Under the pieces are notes generated by a model. That model was not told where the DNA came from, ran no database searches, and saw only the letters and a program-made list of their open reading frames with translations. The translations under genes were made by a program, and so were the position numbers. From Varroa destructor (taxonomy: Eukaryota > Arthropoda > Arachnida > Mesostigmata > Varroidae), in NCBI RefSeq assembly GCF_002443255.2, contig NW_019211456.1, positions 28,889,341-28,953,340 on the forward strand: a stretch of DNA of 64,000 bases, given 5' to 3'. Positions 48,237 to 59,562 of this stretch are shown in pieces (position 1 is the first letter of the stretch; each line of letters starts with the position of its first letter).

Positions 48237-48590
48237 TTAACAGCAGTAGCAGGCCTTGGCAGGCCTTTTCGGCCACGATAAAGTGACACCCACGGCCGCC
48301 GTCTGTCCTTTTCTTTTTTTCTGTCTCTGGCTTTCTGCTTCTCCTTCGTGTAAGCACCATGTATATAGTTCGTGCCGACGGCCTGTTTGTCGATGATGAA
48401 GAGAGGGAAGAACTCGGGACTCGTTCCTGGGTGGGAGTTCTTTTACTACCGGAAAAAGTCCTAACAGTAATACTAAGTGGGCTTCTTTCTTTGCCACTTT
48501 CCGAAGCTGCGCATTCACTAGATGGCAATACAGCCACTCCTGCCCCTTAGCGTCGGCGGCCACTTCTTCATCGTATTGCCATCGTAACAT
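48237..48590 (-). CDS. Candidate 117-codon open frame
   Basis: A minus-strand ATG at 48590 opens 117 codons to TAA. The protein begins with an acidic stretch (D-E-E-V-A-A-D-A), then a Lys/Ala/Leu stretch with helix-like character, a proline-containing middle, a strongly basic K-K-R-K-G, and ends Cys-Tyr-Cys-Cys. Composition is even and codon use is less A/T-biased than the flanks. No signal peptide or recognised domain. C at -3 makes the start context poor. It overlaps a plus-strand frame at 48359-48550 that has a better start; at most one is likely to be real. Confidence 0.22.
   Translation of the reverse strand: MLRWQYDEEVAADAKGQEWLYCHLVNAQLRKVAKKEAHLVLLLGLFPVVKELPPRNESRVLPSLHHRQTGRRHELYTWCLHEGEAESQRQKKRKGQTAAVGVTLSWPKRPAKACYCC
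48359..48550 (+). CDS. Candidate 63-codon open frame with CACC-ATG start
   Basis: The start is preceded by CACC, the classic Kozak context. The frame encodes an acidic D-D-E-E-R-E-E segment, a hydrophobic middle and an Ala/Thr/Pro tail, ending in TAG. The frame is also open for about 28 codons upstream of the ATG through a pyrimidine tract. F-V-D-D near residue 12 recalls a reverse transcriptase active site, but no other motif of that family is present. Fully antisense to the 117-codon minus-strand frame. Confidence 0.22.
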   Translation: MYIVRADGLFVDDEEREELGTRSWVGVLLLPEKVLTVILSGLLSLPLSEAAHSLDGNTATPAP

Positions 48591-49011
48591 AAGGTCTACG
48601 TCATTCTAGCCAAGCGAAACTCTGAACTTAGGAGACTCGCAGTATGTTGTTTTAATAGAATAATGATCCGAATTTTTGACAATCTATGCAGTAGATTTCA
48701 ATTTTGGGCTGATTCTGGGCTTATCAATACTCAATAAACGCAATTTTAAAAGTTAAAATGTCTAAACCTCAACGAACATTATCATAAATGATGAGCGAAG
48801 TTTGACAATGTATATTTATGCAGGTATGTAAAAACTCTCGATGCGCGCAACTACCTACAATTTTACCGCCGTTAATCTGCCTATCTGACCTAATGCTTGG
48901 TAGTTTAGCCCCAGATTTAAAGTTCGGTCTGTGTCATCTTTGTTCACTCAGCTTTACTAACTATACTTTATGTAAAATGTTTACATTTCTTCATAGGTTT
49001 CTTATTGTCAC

Positions 49012-49062
49012 TAGCCAGTTAGTACTGTCACATGATAGACATGTGACAGTTCTAACTGGCTA
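49012..49062. repeat. Near-perfect hairpin, 23-bp arms, 5-base loop
   Basis: The arm at 49012-49034 (TAGCCAGTTAG...CACATG) is matched by its reverse complement at 49040-49062 with a single T-T mismatch and a five-base loop. By chance such a stem is very unlikely in 64 kb. The tiny loop argues against a standard microRNA precursor and for a recent local inversion, a small palindromic transposon end or a cruciform site. It lies about 0.85 kb left of a pair of transposase relics. Confidence 0.9.
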
Positions 49063-49896
49063 CGAAAGAGGATCATACTTTATTGTCGATAGAATTTTTT
49101 AGCAGGTTTGATACAAAATGCAGTTAAATGGCCTTTTGTTATTTTTGCCACAACATATCGTTCACCTATTGTCGTCGATAAGCCAAAAAATGATCACTTT
49201 TCCTTAAGTACATTTATTCATTTTCTAACCTAAATTGTCTGTAATTATGGAGTTGTACATTGCTCTAGCCTTTAGATTTCAGCCATCACTAACAATTGAC
49301 ACCCGCTTTGTCTTCACTGTGATAACAATCACTTGTTTGGTAAGCGCGTAAGTGCCACCTATTATTAGACTGTTCAACGAGCAACATCCCTTCATTTAGG
49401 GAGAATGATATAACTATAACGATATCGGAGTCTGGAGGTAAACTATAGCCGGCAGTGAATACGCGCTTTAGTAGTCAAACTATAACAAATCATCGATACC
49501 ACTTACGTTTCGCGGTAGCCTAGCATTACTTTTCTATAATCCCGCTCCCCTAACAACTGTCCAAGCATCAAACAGCGAAACTATCGCCTATTGCAGAATT
49601 ACATGGTCCGCGTAGTTACTCGACCCTCTGCCTTTCACTGTATATTTCTAAGCGGAAGGAAACGAACTAGCCATCATGAAGAATCCAACCATTTGTACTC
49701 CTTTAAATGTAATGAACGTCACCGATGTATATATAATGATTATAATCTCGGCTCTGATTTACATATAACGACAACTCCAAGAAAAAATATTTCTTTTATA
49801 AAATCCATAACTTCTCGTCGTACCACAAACACTCAAGATTGTTACCGAACTGACAACGGTAAAGAATTGGCTTACGAATTTCAATGGACATTTCAC

Positions 49897-50160
49897 TCAG
49901 TGCTGAATGTACTCTCGGCCAATGTCAGCTTTTAAACCTTCCAGTATCATCGGTGTTCTCGTATGTATTTAATTTTTGAGGCATTCCCACAAGGAGAAGT
50001 CCATTGGCATCAAATATGGGGAATGAGCAAGGTTATCTGTTTGGATTACCATGATGGCGCGTAACTGTTGGAAACAACATTCGTCATCTTGAACGAGGTC
50101 CTATTTTAAGGCCAGATAATACAGATCCCTGCAGTAAATTCGCAGATACATACATTTTTT
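49897..50160 (-). mobile_element. Decayed Tc1/mariner-superfamily transposase, copy A
   Basis: On the minus strand one frame reads, in order, M-Y-L-R...R-D-L...L-A-L (like the Y-L-x-L-L-x-D...P-x-L stretch), D-D-E-C-C-F-Q-Q (like the F-Q-Q that precedes D-G-A-P), then N-L-A-H-S-P-Y-L-M-P-M-D-F-S-L-W (like W-P-P-R-S-P-D-L-T-P-L-D-F-F-L-W-G), and L-E-G-L-K-A-D-I-G-R-E-Y (like the L-E-E-L-K-x-R-I-R-E-E tail). These are the landmarks of the IS630-type DDE domain common in arthropod genomes. The D-G-A-P block is destroyed, the Asp of S-P-D-L is Tyr, about 25 residues between are missing, and two stops interrupt. No terminal repeats were recognised. Confidence 0.8.
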
Positions 50161-50444
50161 GGAACACACATATACAGTGTTTTAAAGAATGGCTGTACTA
50201 TTTAGACGGTTATTCATTAAGTTGTTGAATGTTTTTCTCAGGTGCAATTAGTTGTAAGTAATGATACAGCGAAAGCTAACATTAGAAGATGCTATTGAAA
50301 GTAGGAAAACGCAGCGAAAAACAAAGGTCATATTGCTAAACTGCGAATCCGATGAAAGATGAGTTTAAAACTATTTAAGTTGTACTTAGACAACGTTCCA
50401 GAGCATCGGCGAACTTAAATGTGACGCGACATATTAACGAATGA

Positions 50445-50709
50445 ATTAATCGAATCGTCTTTTTTAGCAGCACAATGACTGGCGGCAATTTTTTTTTTAA
50501 TCTACTGCAAAAATCTCTTTTACTAAAACTTAAGTCAAGACGGCAAATTTTATTTTCAGGGAGCGGAGCACCTGCACACTATTATTGTGACGTAAGGCTA
50601 TATTTTAATAAAAATCTTTTAGACAGATGGATTGGACAAAAAGGTCTTGTGGAATATCCTTTCCGTTCTGCCAGTAAACTTCTTTTGAAGGAACACCTTA
50701 ACAGGCCTA
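50445..50709 (+). mobile_element. Decayed Tc1/mariner-superfamily transposase, copy B
   Basis: The plus strand reads V-F-F-S-S-T-M-T-G-G (like F-F-F-E-G-T-V-T-G), N-L-L-Q-K-S-L-L-L-K-L, then S-G-S-G-A-P-A-H-Y-Y (like Q-Q-D-G-A-P-A-H-Y), D-V-R-L-Y-F-N-K-N and R-W-I-G-Q-K-G-L-V-E-Y-P-F-R-S (like R-W-I-G-R-R-G-P-I-E-W-P-P-R-S), and after a frameshift and small deletion P-V-N-F-F-stop (like P-L-D-F-F-L-W). The catalytic Asp of D-G-A-P is replaced and the next Asp is Asn, so it is dead. The 5' part with the first catalytic Asp is missing. It lies head to head with copy A, 285 bases apart. Confidence 0.85.
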
Positions 50710-50833
50710 GGCCAGAAAACCGATCACACTAAAATTTTATGCATATAAGTTGAGATGGGTAAACCAGTGGCTCATGGTTATTAGCATCATATTGACCAGA
50801 ACGATAATAATCCGAAACATCTGCGGTAGGAAA

Positions 50834-50850
50834 TTTTTTTTTTTTTTTTT
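50834..50850. repeat. T17 homopolymer
   Basis: Seventeen T in a row, 125 bases right of transposase copy B. It could be a poly(A) tail of an inserted retrotranscript read from the other strand, but no such transcript is recognised next to it. Confidence 0.85.
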
Positions 50851-50954
50851 AATATTCTTCTGCAACTTATACGCATTTAAATAAAAACTATAGTTCTAAT
50901 CATTGAAGTTGTGTACACATTCTTCTGGGATACATAAAACAATATACAGCTCCT

Positions 50955-51499
50955 TTAATATATAATTATTATCATATCGTTCCAGATTGTGTGAATGGTA
51001 CGAATAACAGCACTACAAAGGAGCCGCAAAGTGGCAAGCAGGAAAGCAAGCAGCTGAGCAGTTTGTGTCCTTCTTGAAGGAGCCTTGTCGGGTGGCGATT
51101 TGCAAGTCGCGCACGTTTCACGCTTCAACGAACTCTTCATGGAAGGCCCAGAAGGTGGTGGCAATGGCGGGGTATCGGGCGAGCTCATGCTAGTAGGATC
51201 GAGTCGTCGCTACTGGCTTAGTGTGCTGACTCCATCTCGTCATCTAGGGACGGCCAGCTAGGGAAGACTGAAGAGCGATATCCTAGATGAGAGCGGCCGG
51301 GCGAGGCAGAGGACTTCACCTTCCAGTCGGGACGTGGGGTGGCAAGGCATCTTTGGGACAACAACCTAGCTCAGCTGCACGATGCTCTTGGAGCTGTGAT
51401 TCTTGTATGCCTAGAAGTTCTGGCTCGTTTGGATGGTGGTCATTTACTCTTAGCGGTTCTTACGTTCTCCAAACGACGATATTCTATAAAACGGGATGA
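50955..51499. other. GC-rich patch, frames on both strands, no gene assigned
   Basis: A 77-codon minus-strand frame (50955-51188, proline-rich start) and a 70-codon plus-strand frame (51287-51499, ATG) occupy a GC-rich patch. Neither has a domain or clear splice sites. Confidence 0.35.
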
Positions 51500-53064
51500 G
51501 CTTTGTAAAATATAATTTCCTCAAGGCATAGGAATCACTTTTTCGATGTAGAATGTTTGTTTCACTGCATCTACAGATGCGTATACTAACCTAAGATAAT
51601 TTTGACATTTGGATTAAGTGCGATAATTTAAAACTAAGAAAAAAAATTAGTAAATTTTATAAATACGTGCATTTTAGAAAAATCGACCTAGAATGATTAC
51701 CAAATCGGGGTGACAATAAACTAAGGCTGTAACTCTGTTATATTAAACCTATCAGTAGCAACCGGATCCAGAACCGTTTGCAACATTATTTTAAAAAATT
51801 ACGTATTGAAACGTCATAAAATTTGCATCGAACTTCATGAAGAATCTATGCTTCATCATGAAAAATCATGGAGAATCATTAAAAAAAAAAATTTTTAAAG
51901 ATCGGTCACGATTGGGTTCAGTATACAAGAGATGTCGCTATATTTAGGGTTAGAAGATTTTACGAATTCGTACAGTTTCAGAAATATCGAAAGCTATTAT
52001 AAGCCTAATTGATTCGCTTAACTAAAGATAAAAATGGTCTGTTTTAATATGTTAATATTTTATAGGCTCTATCCTTTAAGAATGCAATGAAAGTGACATA
52101 CATTTCAATCATTCGAATTAAGCATCCGACGTTGACTCACTTGTCGCCGTTATGCTCCAAGAGGCCCATTCGATTCGTGGGCCTCAACACGAATATACGA
52201 GGTGTTCAGGACTTCAAGGTTGTTTACCTTGAAAGCTTACAGGTAGTTACTGCCAAGAAGATACATTTGTTATCTTAGCTAATCTTAGTTTAGTGGGAGT
52301 GCTCTGAGCGGCAAGTGGTCCAATCAAAGCCCGAGCCCCACACTCGGCCCACAATAACAACGTCCATTTTGGCCCACATCTAGTTACTACGTGAAAATAT
52401 TAGTCAAGTACACTCTGAAACAATTTTAACTAATTTGGAATTGCTACTGTATCGTATTAGCTATGGAACTGTTTGACCACAGGACGGGCCAATTTAGAGA
52501 GGTGCATTCGTAGGTGAGGAAGACCAGCGGAAGTAGTTTCGGAAAGCTGCTTAAGCCCTGCATATGGCGTAGATAGTCTAGAGGACATGTAGTGGAGCAG
52601 AAGGAATCGACACTCACGAATAACGGAGCTGACAACCCTCTTCCGTCTCCCTGATTTCTACCGAAATAATGCCTGAAACATTGCCCGCTAAGGAAATCAA
52701 GCTGGGGGTCAAAGGCAGTCCGCCCATGGCGTTTTTAGCTGTATTGTACACCGCCGAGGAACGGCGTTGTTATACTGGGATGTGGACAAAACGAATAGTG
52801 GTAACAAAGTAAAAAGGGCAACACAAATAGTCTGTCCATTGAGATGAATGAAACAGGGTGCGCGTCACGGCGACAAGTGGCAGACGGAAGAGTTTCTGTC
52901 GAACGAACTGATAAACAAAAAGAGGAAAGGTGTCTAGCAATCGACAAGTAAACAGGTAGAAATATATAGACTGCATGCGCGATATGGCATACCGGCAAGT
53001 AAAGTGGCCACAAAAAAAAGCTTACGTAAATAAATAAAAGACTATAGTGGGAAAATGAAGTCAC

Positions 53065-56000
53065 CTAAAAGGCACGTCTTAACTCGTTGAATTTTATGCG
53101 TAGTACTGTCTGTGGGGGGGGGGGGGGGACGGGGGGAAACTGCTTAACGCTGGACTATTCTTAAGTGGCGAAAAGGGGCAAATCTAAGAAAAGTACTAGT
53201 AACGTTAAGGAGGATAGCTTGGTATAAACTATGCATCAGGTTATTTATTACAGCACATATATATTTTTTTACGTATATATATTATGTTTTTGGCGACGGT
53301 TTCTTTTTTGCTTAAAATTTAATGATATATGCCGAAACGCAAGTTGTCTAGAAATTATATGTAAAAATCTTTCATAAGCACTGTACCTGATAAATTTCTG
53401 ATCGTTTTATATGTACGATTAGTATTTTAATGATTAGGCCGATTAATGACGTTGCTTGCATGACATGCCAAACCTAGATGGTGCAAAAGAATAGGACGCC
53501 TGCATAACAAGCGGGACACCAAGGAAGAACCTCTCAGCCAGACATGAAGCGAAAAGCAAACGACGCTTCCTAGGTACCACGAAGGGATCGGTAGAAAACA
53601 TGTCAGTATTAAGAACGTATAACGTAACAAATGTGTTAAGAATGAATAAATATGATATAATCTAAATCTTTTCGCAAGATATTCTCATGTTTTCTACAAA
53701 TTTTTACACCAAAATTTGTTAGCTAGTCAAAAAGTAGCACAGAATAAAAAAAAGTCTATTGTAAGACAACCTCCCGATCTCAATTTCAGATAAAATAGAA
53801 GTGTGGTATGCTTTCACCCTAAGAAGAACAAACTCTAATTAGACCTTTAAAGTTAAACCAAATGCAGTGAGTTGAAATAACAAACTTACGTACTTTCGCT
53901 GATCACAGCGTTTAACTGAATACTAATGCAGCATAGACGGACACAGTGTATCAAATCATAGAGTCCACTGGGCAGACTGTTCCAAAAGACAGCTAAACGC
54001 TAGTGAATTATACATTATTTAATTAAAGCATAAGGTCAAAGCTAGGGGTTCGGCTATGATAAACGCGCGAATGGACAGAGGATACTTTTTCTATGCAGAT
54101 AGACAGACCTGTGCTGCTTGGTTTCTGATCCAACTGCGGTGCATAAGACGCACCTTTTGTTGGACGTCTATGTGGTCCTTGCGGGCAAATAAGGCGTGTT
54201 AATCTATGTAAATAATATACATGTTCCGTTTTTCCTAACCATAACGCGAACAGATCGAATTAAGCAACCGTCTAGACATGAATGACCTTGACTCAGCAAA
54301 AGGACCATGAAGGCGCTGTAACGCCCTTGTTACTAAATTGCATTGTGAAACGGAAAAAAAGGAATTGTCACACGAAGTATCTCTAACACGAACGCTGTAT
54401 GTTACCTATACAGAGTACACATCAATAATATTTTACCGGTACATGAACAAGCTACAAGCGAACTTGAGCACTTCAAATATCGTGTAGAATGTGTCCGTAT
54501 CCGATATACCAATCAGAATAGGGTATTATAGTTTGCCCAAAACAGATTCCAGCTTTATGGTCAAGGAGAGTTGGACCAACACAAAATCTCTGCTTTGTTT
54601 TTCCGATCTTTTTTTTTACAATTCAAGCGTTTGCCTTAATAAAGCATCTTTGCTGCTAGTGAACGAACCTTTTTTTTATAGGCATGATACAAGATCTATT
54701 CTTTGGAACTTTCAATTAAACGTCAATCAAGTATCACTTTATGGCCAAGCTCAGCATTTGAGAGTGTTGCATCAAACGAAATATAGAAAAGTCGGTTTTT
54801 CTACACAGGTGAAGCCAAATCAACAGTAACTGACGGAACTTGGAGTTCAGGAAGCCGATCTTATAAAAAATTAGGTGTAGATATTATATCTCAGGTCAGA
54901 TGCGCTTTGTATGGCGCTTCGTAATTTGCGTGCGATTTGAAAATGTTTATATGTACACATATATATCTACACATAGGTAGTGAGACAACGCACTAATAGA
55001 CAATGTTAAATAAGATATAAGCTGTAAACGCTTAGTTCATTTACGGAATTGCGGTCTTAACGACGCTTAAGTTATCGCAAAGTTAATGGCAAAGGAAGTG
55101 TCATACTCAAGAGGATATTTTAGTTTCTAATCAAGACGAAATCTCAATAGATCAAGGAATTACATTGGTAATTCTACAACCCATTCCTAATTCCATATCC
55201 CAGTAGACAAGATCGTTATTTGATTTTGGTCTAATTCAACCTCATACATATATAGCTAGTTGCGTTACCAAACGCAAAGGCTATAAAACGTTCACCGTTT
55301 CTTCATGAGAATCGAGGCATCGATCAGTGTGAAGGATTATGTGTTAGATGTCATTTTCAGATGTCATAAATTGGCATTTGATACTGCCGCAAACTACGGC
55401 TTATTAAAAAAGAGTCCTGCCCTCGCGAGCTCCTCTTTTCGAGTTTTTTTACGTAAAGCCGTGAAGCAGAACCAAGTGATAGGGTATGCGGTGCCAGCGG
55501 TTCCTGGAGACAGCGCATGAAGATAGCTAGGCCTTTCTGTCTGTGATGCGTTATGACAGCAACGGCTGGACCGACCAATCACAATGCATCATCCATGTTA
55601 CGGTGTTCTGATTGTCTTTTTTTTTTTATTTAGAGTGACGTTTAGAGTTAAGCATTGTCCTTAACTTTATCCTACTAACAGAAGATCTTGGTATATTATA
55701 TGTATATACCAGTAGACTAATCTAACAGCCAGCTGACTCTTCTTGAATCTCTATTTGCAAGACTATCTTTGTTACCGTTGATGTTATGAGTATCATCTAT
55801 GGCAATAAGGACATGATGCTTTAAGCTTGTGTTTCTTATAGGTAAGTGCTGTAGCTTAGCCAAAAGTAAACCAAGGTCAGCAAGCTGACAATACACATAT
55901 TTCATATCAGTCCTCATAAGAAGGCAACTGGGAATGCCCACACGTCACTGAATCTTGAGGACAAACCAATTTCAATGCAGCAAATGATTGCGTCATGCTT

Positions 56001-58960
56001 CATATTCTTAATTCTTCATTGACTCATACAGCCAACCACTGCTCGGCATATTCATTTTTGGCTTGCGCGCACTTTATGCATCATTCCTACTGAAAGCAAT
56101 TCTTGAAACATAGAGGCTGTTATATTCAACTCCGTTGACATAATCCCGCAGGCACAGGATGATCCTTATTTAAATGTCGCGTAACCGCTAGCAAAGAAAA
56201 TGCTATTTCCCGCCGATTTCCCGCAGTGAAAACTCGGCTATGAATTGTAAGTGAGCAGAGAAACGAGTCACGACAATTCGGGCCTAATTTAATCTAACTT
56301 TGCAGCAGATTTCGAATTTCCCCATGTCCTCATCTTTCATCTCATCAAAATTTCGAAGGAAACGATCTCGATTCAAAAACAGTGGCTGCACAACGAGCCA
56401 TAGGTATCGCATTTGGCGTCACATCCTGACGTGCAGCGGGATCACCGCTCTCAGGCGCTTTTAGAGCGCGTTTAAAGTCAATTGATGGAATTCAAGCTAT
56501 TTTCATATATTTCAGCTATTAAAGTTGATTGATCTCAAGATGTCTAATGTAGTTGTATGTTTTGTTTCTTTTTGATTTTTTTTCAGTAAAATACTAGACA
56601 TAGACAATACTAGACATGAAATGGAGACAAACAATTTACAGACAAGATGTTTATAGGGCGATTGTTACGAATGGAAACAACAGTAGGAGACATATTATTC
56701 AGCGCCCCTAGGAAACAAGACTAGGTTAATGTAGTAATAACCCTTTTTTACATACTAACTTTATAAGAGGATTCGACCTACAGTTTCATAGTTTATATCG
56801 ATCTCGGGCTTGTCTAGAAAAACAAAGAGGCTGGATAAGACAAGAGGTAGAACGTTCAGTATTCTTTTTAATGCACCTTGAATTGAATCGCACCATCGTT
56901 TTGAAACGGTAACCGTCTGCACCAGCTGCTTAATTTATTTAAAACTAAGCCTTAACTCTTTCAAATTTGTCAAATGTTACTGTTTTCCACGTGTCGGGAC
57001 CCTAGCATGCACTCAACAGTCATCTGGTTACAATGCATTAAAAATAAGTAGCTAACATACAATATAGCAATTTGTTGTCGTTACCGTTGAACACAGAGTT
57101 TTACAGAGAAGTGGTTTGATACGCTATACGTTGAATGCACGACCGTACAAACGATAAGAAAAAAAACCTAACCTCAATGAGAGGCAATAGTAATAATAGC
57201 ATGCAGATAGAGACTTCGCGTGCTACGTACAGTTCGTTGAGTACGTCTTGGAACCCCCTTATCTCTTAGCGTGCAATTTGCCTCAATCCAAGCTCGCGTA
57301 GGCAATCTCTCCACGGAGCAAATCTTCTACGCCTTTACAAGTGCATCGTTCACAGCCTAGCTTGCGTGGTGTAGTCTCGATAATGCGCCTACCATTGTTT
57401 AGTCTACGACTAGGTACGAGGCCATTGAAGGCGCGCTTAAGCATGCGAATTATTTCCAAAGATGTGTGTTTTTTGGGACGAGGGCTTCTTGCCCATAATG
57501 GTCGCAGATTCCGCAGGGCGGAACACACTCTCACTTCACACAATAGGAAACCGACCAATTACTCCGATTGTATTAAAAATGTAATTAAATGCTCGCCTGC
57601 ATCAGTAGTATTAATGAACTACACCGGAACAGGACAGATCTAATGTGTCTTTACAGACTCTAAATCCATATATGGTTGTAGTTGGATGGCCCCGCAATGG
57701 TAACGGGTTAATTCATTAATCTTAGAGATTTAAGAGGTGCGGGTACAAGATTGGATAGTGTTTATTCCACTAAATCGCCCGCGATGCAGTAACGCGATGC
57801 AAGCTCGATGCAATAGGTTTTTAGTTACGTGTTTTTCTCAATGATGAGCGTCTATGCAGAGGACTCTAGAGATAACTTAGCACTTGACTTTTAGTTTGTT
57901 TATAACGCCGTGTCGGTTTCGAGGCGATTTGAATGTTCCAAGGCCCGACAGATCACCTAGAAATTACGTTCGGGTCTAAGCGAAATAAAAATCTCCATAG
58001 TTTTACTGTGGTCTGCTACAGCAACGTTAAACATCGATATCTTTTGTTTCATCATTTACACCTATTGCTCTGAACTCGCATGAGGAACATTCCAGATATT
58101 ATGTCAATAGCCGCACGGTGGAACTAGCTATTTGAATCAAACGTTCTTGAAAACATCGAGAGGAATCTATATAATCTGTGACGCATTTGTAACGATTCTT
58201 CATAACATTAACATTAATCCTCTCATAAGCGCTCATTAGAAACAGCGGCCTTGGGCTTACTACATCATGCTTTATAGTTACACAACTTAAGCCTAAATAG
58301 AACTACAAAGAAATACTGTTTGATAAATATCAATTAGATGTCCTCTTCTATGCTGTGATAGTACTTAATATGCATGGGTAGGCGGAGAGTAAGCAGGATC
58401 AAACTCACTCTATATTTATGTAGATTTATTATGCCTGGCATAGAGGGATAACTTTTTTCCAACTTGGACCTCCTGCCTGCCTGATTCACACACGCACAGC
58501 CTTTTGCAGCAGCCCCTGTTCCCGATTTAATGCATATTTAGGTTAATACTTTTTGTTGTTTCGTCGCACGTTAGTTCGATTGCATGGTGCCTTTCCGAGA
58601 GTGATCGCTTTCTATAGCTCTATACGTTCACACCTTGTCTCCTTGGCTAGGTGGTGGCGTCACGCTTGGAGCTTAAAGTTTACACAGTCTATCTTCAACA
58701 ATAATGCTATAATGTAATCTCTCGTCCCCCGCTCAATCTTAGCTAAACCCCATTGAGGATTCTTGCACATGTCCAAAAAACTGACCCCCAAACGACAGCA
58801 GTGCTAACGCCTGTCGCCAACGCCTAAGGTTTCCCCAACTACACCGGCAGAGTTAAAACTTTACGAAAACTGCCAGGGGTAGTCATCCCATTTCGTCGGA
58901 ACGCAACCCAACCAAACTTCATATCAGTTTCCGCTGACGGCTCAAACGTCTGTTATCCTC
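53065..58960. other. About 6 kb AT-rich, no supported gene
   Basis: Open frames reach 112 codons (54491-54829, GTG start) but have no ATG at the head or known motif. A 74-codon minus-strand frame (55717-55941) and overlapping frames at 57283-57643 are likewise unassigned. It reads as intergenic or intronic DNA. Confidence 0.5.
53114..53140. repeat. G15 tract followed by AC and G6
   Basis: Fifteen G in a row (53114-53128), then AC, then six G (53131-53136). It can form a G-quadruplex and is likely to be error-prone in assembly. Confidence 0.9.
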
Positions 58961-58970
58961 TATATTGCAG

Positions 58971-59281
58971 GTAGCAGGGAAACGGTGTCCGATCATTCCG
59001 TGTCCGCAGTGTCCTATCGTACACTATTTGATCCTCCACCGTTCAAGCCAACCGCTGCCGTCCGACGGTCCCGCGACACCTACCACGCTATCCGTTCTAC
59101 ATCCGAGAAATGCCAACCTCTGGGGGCTCCACCAGGAACACTAACGCAACGAGTTCGTCTATTTCTCCGACACATCCAAACCGAAACTTCAAAGCTTCAC
59201 CTACCGACACCGGCGCCACTATTCCTACTACCACCACCTGTCGTATCGTCCATCTGCCTTGCTCTATCTTCAGAAGCATGA
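58971..59281 (+). CDS. Candidate exon after a TATATTGCAG acceptor
   Basis: A consensus 3' splice site (CTCTATATTGCAG, ending 58970) is followed directly by a frame open to TGA at 59279, with sequence S-R-E-T-V-S-D-H-S-V-S and then Pro/Arg/Ser-rich segments. A second frame with its own ATG at 59110 continues to 59562 (151 codons, Ser/Thr/Asn-rich at first). The two overlap, so the real reading frame may switch by splicing or only one may be used. The strand is C-rich and poor in stops, which helps long frames arise by chance. No domain is recognised. Confidence 0.25.
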
Positions 59282-59562
59282 TGCTGCAGTTTCGAGAAAA
59301 GCGGACGCTGTACGGCGCCCCCGTACCTTCAATCGGCTCCCGCGTTGCAGAACAAAAAAGCGTTGCAATAAATAAAGATTTCCCCACCCAACTACTGAGT
59401 CCTCCTCATTCTTTAACGCTCTTACTGCCTCCCATAGTTTGTGCTGCCCTATACCTATCTATGGCTCACATACGAAAGCGCACAGCGAGTGGCAGGTCTT
59501 CGCCGGATCGCTTGCACCGGCCGGTCTGTTCGTATTTTCGTTTCGCCTTTACAAATCGCTAG
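59110..59562 (+). CDS. Candidate 150-codon open frame, Ser/Thr-rich start
   Basis: The ATG at 59110 (G at -3) opens the longest ATG-led plus-strand frame in the window. The first 45 residues are Ser/Thr/Asn/Pro-rich like a flexible or glycosylated linker. The middle has charged and hydrophobic parts with no clear membrane helix, and the end is Arg-rich. It overlaps the other candidate frame after the 58970 acceptor. Low stop-codon density on this C-rich strand lowers its weight. Confidence 0.22.
   Translation: MPTSGGSTRNTNATSSSISPTHPNRNFKASPTDTGATIPTTTTCRIVHLPCSIFRSMMLQFREKRTLYGAPVPSIGSRVAEQKSVAINKDFPTQLLSPPHSLTLLLPPIVCAALYLSMAHIRKRTASGRSSPDRLHRPVCSYFRFAFTNR

Noticed and set aside
48380..48400. 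F-V-D-D phrase, reverse transcriptase active-site-like
   Set aside because: No neighbouring reverse transcriptase motifs in any frame.
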